A stretch of DNA of 64,000 nt from an uncultured Rhodospirillaceae bacterium (GTDB lineage: Bacteria; Pseudomonadota; Alphaproteobacteria; Rhodospirillales; Magnetospirillaceae): NCBI GenBank assembly GCA_903941105.1, contig CAJANL010000009.1, positions 1 to 64,000 of the forward strand, read 5' to 3'. This document shows, one piece after another, positions 57,098-64,000 of this stretch. Numbering within the stretch: the first letter of the stretch is position 1; the number at the start of each line of letters is the position of its first letter. The notes beneath the pieces were generated by a model. It had not been told where the DNA came from and made no database searches. It was given only the letters and a program-made list of their open reading frames with translations. The position numbers and the translations under genes were made by a program.

Positions 57098-58017
57098 CAG
57101 GCGAGCTGCGTCGGCAGCTTGAAATGGATGTCCTCGTGGACACCGGGCAGGACCGACAACTCGACCCTGCCATAGGCGTTCAGCGCCTCGATCAGCCCCA
57201 TGACCAGATCATCGGGCGCCGAGGCACCGGCGGTGATGCCGACCCGCTCGGCGCCCTCGACCATGTGCGGCCGCAGCGCCGCCGGATCCTCCACCAGATA
57301 GGCGGGAACGCCGCGCGCCTCGGCGATTTCGCGCAGGCGATTGGAGTTGGAGCTGTTGCGCGCCCCCACCACCAGGACCACGTCCACCCTGGCGGCCAGC
57401 TCGGCGACGGCGCGCTGGCGGTTCTGGGTGGCGTAGCAGATTTCGGCGATGTCGGGGCCGACGATGGCGGGGAAGCGCCGCCGCAGCGCCTCGATGATGG
57501 CGCGGGCGTCATCCACCGACAGGGTGGTCTGGGTGATATAGGCCACCCGTCCGGGGTTCGACACCTCCAGCCGGGCCACATCGTCCACCGTGGAGATGAG
57601 ATGGACCGGCCCGTCCATACGGCCGACGGTTCCCTCGACCTCGGGATGGCCGGCATGGCCGATCAGCACCACATCGCACCCCTGATCCGAGAAGCGGCTG
57701 CCGTCGCGATGCACCCGGGTGACCAGCGGACAGGTGGCGTCGATCACCTTCAGCGAGCGCCGGCCCGCTTCGTCCTCGACGGCCCGCGATACGCCATGGG
57801 CGGAGAAGATGGCGACGCTGCCGGCCGGAACCTCGGACAGATCCTCGACGAAGCGCACACCCTTGGCCCGCAGCCGGTCGACCACGTGCCGGTTATGAAC
57901 GATCTCGTGGCGGACGAAGATGGGGGCGCCGAAGCGGGCCAGCGCCAGCTCGACGATGTCGATGGCGCGCTGCACCCCGGCACAGAAACCTCGCACCTCG
58001 GCCAAGATCACCTGCAT
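57097..58017 (-). CDS. ispH: 4-Hydroxy-3-methylbut-2-enyl diphosphate reductase
   Basis: 306 residues from ATG 58017. The last enzyme of the MEP pathway, making IPP and DMAPP. It has the three cluster cysteines: Cys12 (GFCAGVQRA), the Cys in [11 protein letters not shown] and the Cys in [12 protein letters not shown] pairs (FVRHEIVHN) and [13 protein letters not shown] are conserved. It is divergent from dxs, the first MEP enzyme, which puts both ends of the pathway in this locus. Confidence 0.97.
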   Translation of the reverse strand: MQVILAEVRGFCAGVQRAIDIVELALARFGAPIFVRHEIVHNRHVVDRLRAKGVRFVEDLSEVPAGSVAIFSAHGVSRAVEDEAGRRSLKVIDATCPLVTRVHRDGSRFSDQGCDVVLIGHAGHPEVEGTVGRMDGPVHLISTVDDVARLEVSNPGRVAYITQTTLSVDDARAIIEALRRRFPAIVGPDIAEICYATQNRQRAVAELAARVDVVLVVGARNSSNSNRLREIAEARGVPAYLVEDPAALRPHMVEGAERVGITAGASAPDDLVMGLIEALNAYGRVELSVLPGVHEDIHFKLPTQLA

Positions 58018-58118
58018 CGCAGCCCTCTCGTCAACAAGCACCACCAAACCTTACCAGAAGCATCTCCGTGACTAACGAGGGCTTTCGTGTATGTAACTAC
58101 AATGGATACTGACAATAT

Positions 58119-58147
58119 CCGTTTGGGCAAAATTCAGAACCAAACGG
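58119..58147. promoter_or_regulatory. 8-bp inverted repeat between ispH and dxs
   Basis: CCGTTTGG (58119-58126) and CCAAACGG (58140-58147) with a 13-nt spacer, in the 250-bp gap between divergent ispH and dxs. It may be an operator controlling both directions, or a leader hairpin of dxs. The rest of the gap shows no gene. Confidence 0.5.
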
Positions 58148-58267
58148 CTATACGGGCTCGACAAAATGTCTATCCGCCCCCTTCTTTGTTCACATTGATG
58201 CAATGGATCACCATCCTCATCCTCTCGGACTGGCTCATCGACATTTCGAGACAGGGGGGAGTGCGCA

Positions 58268-60076
58268 TTGGCAACCGGCCCGATACTGCCCACCATTCGA
58301 GGCCCGGAAGACGTCCGCCGCCTTGAAATCCCGCAACTGAAGCGCCTGGCCGCCGAATTGCGCGCCGCCCTGATCGACAGCGTCTCGGAAACCGGCGGTC
58401 ATCTTGGCGCCGGCCTGGGAGTGGTCGAGCTGTCGGTGGCGCTGCACCGGGTGTTCGACACGCCGCGCGACCGGCTGGTGTGGGATGTCGGCCACCAGAG
58501 CTATCCCCACAAGATGCTCACCGGCCGCCGCGACCGCATGGAGACCCTGCGCCAGGGCGGCGGGCTGTCGGGCTTCACCCGGCGGGCCGAGAGTCCCTAC
58601 GACCCGTTCGGTGCCGGCCACAGCTCGACCTCGCTGTCGGCCGGGCTGGGCATGGCGGTGGCGCGCGACTCCGGCGGCCACAGCCACCACGTGGTCACCG
58701 TCATCGGCGACGGTGCCCTGTCGGCGGGGATGGCCTTCGAGGCCATCAACAACGCCGGCTCCACCCGCCTCATCATCGTGCTCAACGACAACGGCATGTC
58801 CATTGCGCCGGCGGTGGGCGCCATCACCGATCACCTCGCCCGGCTGGCGGACGGGCGCCCCCTGCCCCGCCCGCTGTTCGAGGCGCTGGGGATCAACTAT
58901 CTCGGCCCGGTCGATGGCCACGCCCTCGACGAACTGGTGCCGGCCCTGGAGACGGCGCGCGACTGGCCCGAAGCAGAGCCGGTGCTGCTGCACGTCCGGA
59001 CCCGCAAGGGCCACGGCTATGCCCCCGCCGAAGCCGCCGCCGACCGCTTCCACGGCGTTGGCAGCTTCGACACGGTGACGGGCGTGCCGCGACCGGCGCC
59101 GGCCCAGCCCAAGAGCTACACGCGGGTGTTCGCCGACGCCCTGATCGCCGAAGCGGCGGCCGATCCGGCGGTGTTCGCCATCACCGCCGCCATGCCGTCG
59201 GGCACTGGCCTCGACCGCTTCGCCGCCCGCTTTCCCGAACGCTGTTTCGACGTGGGCATCGCCGAGCAGCACGCGGTGACCTTCGCCGCCGGCCTGGCCG
59301 CCGAGGGGCTGAAGCCATTCGTGGCGATCTACTCCACGTTTCTGCAGCGCGCCTACGATCAGGTGGTGCACGACGTGGCGCTGCAGCGCCTGCCGGTGCG
59401 CTTCGCCATCGACCGCGCCGGGCTGGTGGGCGCCGACGGCGCCACCCACCATGGCAGCTTCGACCTCAGCCTGTTGTGCAGCCTGCCCGAGTTCGTGGTG
59501 ATGGCGCCGGCCGACGAGGTCGAGCTGACGCACATGGTGGCGACCGCCGCCGCCATCGACGACCGTCCCTCGGCCCTGCGCTATCCCCGTGGCAACGGCA
59601 TCGGGCTCGACCTGCCCGAGCGGGGCCAGCCGTTGCCCATCGGCAAGGGTCGCATCCTGCGCGACGGCGGCACCGTGGCGCTGTTGTCGCTGGGAACCAC
59701 CCTGGCGGCGGCGCAGGCGGCGGCGGTGCAGCTCGCCGCCATGGGCCTGCCGGCGACAGTGGCCGACGCCCGCTTCGCCAAACCGCTCGACCATGCCCTG
59801 TTGGCCCAACTCGCCGCCCGCCATCAGGTGTTGGTGACCATCGAGGAGGGCACGGTGGGCGGCTTCGGCGCCTGGGTGCTCAATTACCTTGCCGGCAGCG
59901 GCCTGCTGGACAACGGCCTCAAGGTCCGGCAGCTCTGCCTGCCCGACACCTTCATCGAGCACGACAGCCAGGAGGAACAGCGCCGCCGCGCCGGGCTGAC
60001 CGCCGCCGATATCGTCGCCACCGTCGTCGCGGCGCTGGGACACGGCGCCGCCCGCACCAAGTCCGGCGGAGCCTGA
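58268..60076 (+). CDS. dxs: 1-Deoxy-D-xylulose-5-phosphate synthase
   Basis: 602 residues from TTG 58268 with GGGGGGAG 6 bp upstream. It joins pyruvate and glyceraldehyde-3-phosphate with thiamine diphosphate to start the MEP pathway. The ThDP motif is [18 protein letters not shown] ... NDNGMSIAP and the catalytic Glu is in [13 protein letters not shown]; the C-terminal transketolase domain is complete. It is slightly shorter than many Dxs (~620-640). As the first gene of the second hopanoid operon it probably serves hopanoid precursor supply; a housekeeping dxs may exist elsewhere. Confidence 0.96.
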   Translation: MATGPILPTIRGPEDVRRLEIPQLKRLAAELRAALIDSVSETGGHLGAGLGVVELSVALHRVFDTPRDRLVWDVGHQSYPHKMLTGRRDRMETLRQGGGLSGFTRRAESPYDPFGAGHSSTSLSAGLGMAVARDSGGHSHHVVTVIGDGALSAGMAFEAINNAGSTRLIIVLNDNGMSIAPAVGAITDHLARLADGRPLPRPLFEALGINYLGPVDGHALDELVPALETARDWPEAEPVLLHVRTRKGHGYAPAEAAADRFHGVGSFDTVTGVPRPAPAQPKSYTRVFADALIAEAAADPAVFAITAAMPSGTGLDRFAARFPERCFDVGIAEQHAVTFAAGLAAEGLKPFVAIYSTFLQRAYDQVVHDVALQRLPVRFAIDRAGLVGADGATHHGSFDLSLLCSLPEFVVMAPADEVELTHMVATAAAIDDRPSALRYPRGNGIGLDLPERGQPLPIGKGRILRDGGTVALLSLGTTLAAAQAAAVQLAAMGLPATVADARFAKPLDHALLAQLAARHQVLVTIEEGTVGGFGAWVLNYLAGSGLLDNGLKVRQLCLPDTFIEHDSQEEQRRRAGLTAADIVATVVAALGHGAARTKSGGA

Positions 60077-60078
60077 GG

Positions 60079-60672
60079 ATGCGGGCGATCCTCTGGCTGC
60101 TGCTGATCCTGCTGCCCTGGCCCGCCGCCGCCAGCGAGAACGATCCGGCCGCGACGGTGCGGCGCTTTTCCGAAGCGCTGCTGACAGCCATGAAACAGGG
60201 GCCGGCGCTTGGGTACAAAGGGCGCGTCACGCTGCTGGCTCCCGCGGTCGAGGACCTGTTCGCCGTTCCGACCATGGCCGGCCTCGCCCTCGGCCCCAAC
60301 ACCGGCCGCCTGACCCCCGAGCAATCGCAACGCCTCGTCGGAGCCTTCCGGCAGTGGACGGTGGCCAACTACGCCTCGCAGTTCGCCGAATGGAACGGCG
60401 AGCGCTTCGAGGTCGACCCGCCACTCCCGACCGGAGACGCCGTGGTGGTGCCCAGCCGCATCGTGCCACGCCACGGCGATGTCATCCGCCTCGACTACGT
60501 CATGCGCGAGATCGACGGCCGCCAGCGGGCGGTGGACGTGTTGCTGCAGGGCTCGGTGAGCCAAATGGCGGTGCGGCGGTCGGAATTCGTCTCGGTTGTC
60601 CGCCGCCAAGGCTTCGATGCGCTGATCGACCTCCTGGAGCAGCGCACCGCCGCGCTGGCGCAGACGGAATGA
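60079..60672 (+). CDS. hpnM: Hopanoid transport protein HpnM (MlaC-like)
   Basis: 197 residues from ATG 60079, with GGCGGAG upstream. A Sec signal (LWLLLILLPWPAAASE) leads to a periplasmic domain of the MlaC/Ttg2D family (ATVRRFSEALLTAMKQG, AFRQWTVANYASQF, VPSRIVPRHGDVIRLDYVMRE). MlaC proteins carry lipids between membranes; HpnM is assumed to carry hopanoids. It overlaps hpnI by 4 bp (ATGA). Confidence 0.9.
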   Translation: MRAILWLLLILLPWPAAASENDPAATVRRFSEALLTAMKQGPALGYKGRVTLLAPAVEDLFAVPTMAGLALGPNTGRLTPEQSQRLVGAFRQWTVANYASQFAEWNGERFEVDPPLPTGDAVVVPSRIVPRHGDVIRLDYVMREIDGRQRAVDVLLQGSVSQMAVRRSEFVSVVRRQGFDALIDLLEQRTAALAQTE

Positions 60673-61811
60673 TGGCGCTTCTTTCCTACCTCCCCGCCGC
60701 CATCGCCCTCGCCGGCTGCGGCTACCACCTCGCCGCCACGGTCGCGTTGCGGCGCTTCGTCAAGGCGGAACCGGACGCGGTGAGCCAATCGCTGCCGCCG
60801 GTCACCGTGCTGAAGCCGCTGTGCGGCGGCGAGCCGTGCCTGCTGGGCAACCTGAAGAGCTTCGCGCGGCAGGACTATCCGCGGTTCCAGATCGTCTTCG
60901 GGGTGCGTGAGGCCGATGATCCGGCGCTGGCCACGGTGGCGGCACTTCAGGGCGACCACCCCGAACTCGACATGGCGGTGGTGGTCGATCCGTCGCTGCA
61001 CGGCAGCAACAACAAGGTCTCGAACCTTATCAACATGATGGCCGCGGCCCGCCACGACGTGCTGGTGATTTCGGACAGCGACGTCGCCGTCGAGCCCGAC
61101 CATCTGAAGCGGGTGGTGACCACCCTGCAGCGCCCCGGAGTCGGAATCGCCACCTGCCTCTACACCGGCCGTGCCTCGGACACGCCGTGGAGCCACCTGT
61201 TGGCCATGGGGATGAACCACGCCTTCGTGCCCGCCGCCCTGGTGGCACGGGCGCTGGGGCGCCGGGACGGCTGCTTCGGCCCCACCATGGCGCTCCATCG
61301 CGAGACGCTGGAGCGGATGGGCGGCTTCGCCGCCCTGGCCGACCGCCTCGCCGACGACTACGACCTGGGAGCCGCGATCCGCGCCCGAGGACTCACCATC
61401 GCCGTGGTGCCGGGGCTGATCGACATCGCCGTACATGAGCCGGACCTGTCGTCCCTGTTCCACCATGAACTGCGCTGGGAGCGCACCGTGGCGCTGTTGG
61501 CCCCGCTGGGCCATGCCGCCACGGTGATGACCCAACCGTTGCCCTTCGCGCTGCTGGCGGCGCTGATCAGCCCGGGCGGCTGGGCGGTGCTGGCCCTGGC
61601 GGCGGCGGCGCGGCTGGCGGTGGTTCGCCTGCAGGAGACGGCGATGGCTCTGGCTCCCGCTCCGCTTCGACTGGTGCTGGCGCGCGAGGCACTGTCCTTC
61701 GCCGTCTTTGTCGCCGCCGCCGCCGGGCGATCGGTGATCTGGCGCGGCAGCCGCTTCCGCGTCCACCGCGACGGCACCCTGTCCGCCTGCATGGAAAGGC
61801 AGCCCCGATGA
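60669..61811 (+). CDS. hpnI: Hopanoid glycosyltransferase HpnI
   Basis: 380 residues from ATG 60669 (or the next codon, 60672). An N-terminal membrane helix (SYLPAAIALAGCGYHLAATV) and a GT21-type core: VTVLKPLCGGEPCLLGNLKSF, VISDSDVAVEPDHL, LADDYDLGAAI, HELRWERTVAL. HpnI adds N-acetylglucosamine to bacteriohopanetetrol, the step before HpnK and HpnJ. Its stop overlaps the hpnJ start by 4 bp (ATGA). HpnK (deacetylase) is not in the window. Confidence 0.92.
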   Translation: MMALLSYLPAAIALAGCGYHLAATVALRRFVKAEPDAVSQSLPPVTVLKPLCGGEPCLLGNLKSFARQDYPRFQIVFGVREADDPALATVAALQGDHPELDMAVVVDPSLHGSNNKVSNLINMMAAARHDVLVISDSDVAVEPDHLKRVVTTLQRPGVGIATCLYTGRASDTPWSHLLAMGMNHAFVPAALVARALGRRDGCFGPTMALHRETLERMGGFAALADRLADDYDLGAAIRARGLTIAVVPGLIDIAVHEPDLSSLFHHELRWERTVALLAPLGHAATVMTQPLPFALLAALISPGGWAVLALAAAARLAVVRLQETAMALAPAPLRLVLAREALSFAVFVAAAAGRSVIWRGSRFRVHRDGTLSACMERQPR

Positions 61812-63262
61812 TGAAGACGCTGTTCCTCAACCCGCCGTCCTACGAAGGCTTCGACGGCGGCGCCGGCTCGCGTTTTCAGGCGCGGCGCGAGGTCCGCTCA
61901 TTCTGGTATCCGACCTGGCTGGCGCAGGTCGCGGCGCTGGTGCCCGACGGCCGGCTGGTGGACGCCCCCGCCCGCGGCCTCGACCTCGCCCAGGTGGCGC
62001 CCCTGGCTTTGGGCTTCGAGATGGCGGTGATCTACGCCAGCGCTCCCACCTTCCATTCCGACATCGCCGCCGCCGAGGCGCTGAAGCAGGTCAACCCGCG
62101 CCTCAAGGTCGGGCTGGTGGGCGCCCATGTCGCCACCCTGCCCGAGCAGGCATTGGCGACCTCGTCGGCGGTGGATTTCGTCGCCCGCCACGAGTTCGAC
62201 TACACCGTCAAGGAGGTGGCGGACGGGCGGCCGTGGGAGGCCATCGACGGACTGTCCTGGCGCTGGAAGGGCCGCCTGTTCCACAACCGCGACCGTGCCA
62301 TCCTGCACGAGATGGACCGGCTGCCGTCGGTTATCCCGGTTTATCGCCGCGACCTGACCATCGAGGACTACTACATCGGCTACCTGCGGCACCCCTACGT
62401 GTCGTTCTATACCGGGCGGGGCTGCCGCTCGAAATGCAGCTTCTGCCTGTGGCCGCAGACCATCGGCGGGCACACCTACCGCACCCGCAGCCCGGCCAAG
62501 GTGGCGGAGGATGTCGCCCTGGCCCGCACCCTGATCCCCGAGGCGCGCGAGATCTACTTCGACGACGATACCTTCACCGATGATCGCGGCCGGGTGGCGG
62601 CGGTGTCGCGCCTGCTCGGCCCCATGGGCGTCACCTGGTCGTGCTCCGCCAAACCCAACGTGCCGTTCGAGACGCTGAAGGTGATGAAGGAGAATGGCCT
62701 GCGGCTGCTGTTGGTGGGCTACGAGTCGGGCAACCAGCAGATTCTCAACAACATCCGCAAGGGCACCCGGGTCGAGGCCATGCGGCGCTTCACCGAGGAC
62801 TGCCACCGCCTCGGCATCACCGTCCACGGTACCTTCATCCTGGGACTGCCGGGCGAGACCCATGAAACCATCCGCAATACCATTGCCTTCGCCCGCGACA
62901 TCAACCCGCATACCATCCAGGTTTCGCTGGCTGCCCCCTATCCCGGCACCGAGCTGCACGCCCAGGCGCTGGCCAACGGCTGGCTGACCGTGGGCGAACT
63001 GGTACAGGGGCGCGGCCACCAGATCGCGGCACTGAGCTATCCCGACCTCTCCAGCGACGAGATCTTCGCTGCGGTCGAGGCGTTCTACCGCGCCTTCTAT
63101 TTCCGCCCGGCCAAGGTGGCCGAAATGGTGGGCGAGATGCTGACTAGCTGGGAGATGACCCGCCGGCGGCTGCGCGAGGGCGCCGAATTCATGCGCTTCC
63201 TGCATCGTCGGTCCGCCGCCGCCCCAGCCATTGCCAAGCCAACAGCGCAGGCAAGCCGGTAA
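61808..63262 (+). CDS. hpnJ: Hopanoid radical-SAM protein HpnJ
   Basis: 484 residues. An N-terminal B12-binding-like domain (TLFLNPPSYEGFDGGAGSRFQ) precedes the radical-SAM core with C206, C210 and C213 in RGCRSKCSFCLWPQ. HpnJ is required for converting bacteriohopanetetrol glucosamine into the cyclitol ether. Together with HpnI it predicts aminocyclitol-type hopanoids in this organism. The 3' end overlaps the convergent hpnL by 74 bp. Confidence 0.94.
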   Translation: MMKTLFLNPPSYEGFDGGAGSRFQARREVRSFWYPTWLAQVAALVPDGRLVDAPARGLDLAQVAPLALGFEMAVIYASAPTFHSDIAAAEALKQVNPRLKVGLVGAHVATLPEQALATSSAVDFVARHEFDYTVKEVADGRPWEAIDGLSWRWKGRLFHNRDRAILHEMDRLPSVIPVYRRDLTIEDYYIGYLRHPYVSFYTGRGCRSKCSFCLWPQTIGGHTYRTRSPAKVAEDVALARTLIPEAREIYFDDDTFTDDRGRVAAVSRLLGPMGVTWSCSAKPNVPFETLKVMKENGLRLLLVGYESGNQQILNNIRKGTRVEAMRRFTEDCHRLGITVHGTFILGLPGETHETIRNTIAFARDINPHTIQVSLAAPYPGTELHAQALANGWLTVGELVQGRGHQIAALSYPDLSSDEIFAAVEAFYRAFYFRPAKVAEMVGEMLTSWEMTRRRLREGAEFMRFLHRRSAAAPAIAKPTAQASR

Positions 63263-64000
63263 GCAGTTCGCGGCCGCGCTTCAGGAGCGACACCGCCAGC
63301 GTCGCTTCGGCCGGCAGGCCCAGGGCGGCGCCCAGCAGCACGTAGCCGCCCTCCTGCACGCCGAGGCCGGCGGGCACCACGAAGGCGGCGCTGCGGATGG
63401 CGAAGATCATACTCTCCAGCGCCAGCGCCTCGGCCCAGGTGACGGGGTTGCCGATCAGCGCCAGCGCCAGCCAGGCCTCGCCGATGGCGAGGAACCACGC
63501 CGCGAGGTGAAGAAGGAATGCGCCGGCCAACCGCCCGGGGCTGGCCCAGATCGCCTCGATGCCGGCGTGCAGATCGGGGGCCCTCCAGGCGGCGGGCAGC
63601 AGGCGCGCCACCCGCAGCAGCCCCGCCCGCTGCGCCGCCACCAGCCCGAGCAGAACCGGCAGGCTGGCCGCCAGCCCGACAGCGCCCCAGTGCGCCACGG
63701 CATTGTCGGGATGCAACACCACCCAGGCCGCCACTCCGGCCAGGCCGAACACCGCCTGCGCCACCACCTCGGCAGTGAGGTCGACCACGGTAGCCGCCCC
63801 GGCGATGCCGGGTTCGATACCGTGCCGCATCAAGAGGCGGGCACCGGCCACCTCGCCGCCCAACGGCAGGAACGACAGCAGCTGATTGACAGAATCCCGC
63901 AGCCAGCGCCCCACCACGCAGCTCATGGCGGCCCCCGGCGGCGCCTCGGGCAGCAGCGCCCGCCAAGCCAGGCCGCACAGAAGGGTGGGGAGCAGGTGGA
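63189..64000 (-). CDS. hpnL: HpnL-type membrane protein (lysyl-PG synthase TM family), N-terminus outside
   Basis: The frame is open from the right edge to TGA 63189 (270 residues visible), so the N-terminus lies outside the window. The visible part has about six hydrophobic helices and family traits: LAWRALLPE, LSFLPLGGEVAGARLLM, IRSAAFVVPAGLGVQEGGYVLLG. This domain is shared by flippase-like proteins of the lysylphosphatidylglycerol synthase TM family; HpnL is its hopanoid-locus member. A role in lipid transport across the inner membrane is inferred. Confidence 0.85.
   Translation of the reverse strand, partial: HLLPTLLCGLAWRALLPEAPPGAAMSCVVGRWLRDSVNQLLSFLPLGGEVAGARLLMRHGIEPGIAGAATVVDLTAEVVAQAVFGLAGVAAWVVLHPDNAVAHWGAVGLAASLPVLLGLVAAQRAGLLRVARLLPAAWRAPDLHAGIEAIWASPGRLAGAFLLHLAAWFLAIGEAWLALALIGNPVTWAEALALESMIFAIRSAAFVVPAGLGVQEGGYVLLGAALGLPAEATLAVSLLKRGRELLTGLPALLAWQWLGRRRTDDAGSA

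Noticed and set aside
58235-60043. A long frame (602 codons) antisense to dxs
   Set aside because: Same reason: third-position GC bias keeps the opposite frame open.

Overview
The window looks like chromosome from a high-G+C, metabolically versatile alphaproteobacterium of the Rhodospirillales, most likely a Magnetospirillum/Paramagnetospirillum relative. The reasons are a clade II nitrous oxide reductase, a group 3b NiFe-hydrogenase beside pyruvate:ferredoxin oxidoreductase, several soluble and hemerythrin-type chemoreceptors, many PAS kinases and a large hopanoid locus. The genus is inferred from gene content only. No insertion sequence, prophage, CRISPR array or rRNA gene was seen.

Layout. 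1-3.5 kb: the 3' end of nosZ lies outside the left edge; beside it are copper-handling genes (Sco, a TlpA-like thioredoxin, PCuAC, DUF2946). 3.6-15 kb: an EamA permease, a PAS kinase, an OmpA-like lipoprotein, a PilZ protein, a YgiQ radical-SAM protein, a hemerythrin-MCP-PilZ receptor, and a hybrid kinase converging on an OmpR-type regulator. 15-31.6 kb: an orphan gene with a Sel1-repeat partner, gph, glmU-glmS, two further orphan genes, a VOC protein, DUF4337, fdhD-mobA, a Tat-exported YcbK-like protein, pepF and a small lipoprotein. 31.7-44 kb: a GAF-PAS hybrid kinase, a LuxR-type regulator, nifJ, then the hydrogenase operon on the minus strand (hydB, a cyclic-nucleotide-binding protein, hydG, hydD, hydA) and its maturation protease. 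The protease is fused in frame to a repeat-flanked DUF559 domain. 44-49 kb: a methyltransferase, an M50 protease with CBS domains, a GNAT-Rrf2 pair, intergenic repeats, a soluble chemoreceptor and one tRNA.

49.2-64 kb is a hopanoid island: mlaA and an HpnI-like glycosyltransferase (minus); hpnA, hpnB, shc, hpnG (plus); hpnH, ispH (minus); dxs, hpnM, hpnI, hpnJ (plus); and hpnL (minus, cut by the right edge). It joins isoprenoid supply (Dxs, IspH), cyclisation of squalene (Shc), side-chain building (HpnH, HpnG), head-group decoration (HpnI, HpnJ) and probable transport (HpnM, HpnL, MlaA). Squalene synthesis (hpnCDE), hpnK, hpnN and hpnO are not in the window.

The most notable points are the DUF559-protease fusion made by a 28-bp repeat cassette that also supplies ribosome-binding sites, the hemerythrin-MCP-PilZ receptor, the cNMP-binding protein inside the hydrogenase operon, and the hopanoid island with two HpnI-like enzymes and Mla-type transport proteins. 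Translation signals show that several genes start at TTG (the OmpA-like lipoprotein, the hybrid kinase, shc, dxs, probably the soluble chemoreceptor).
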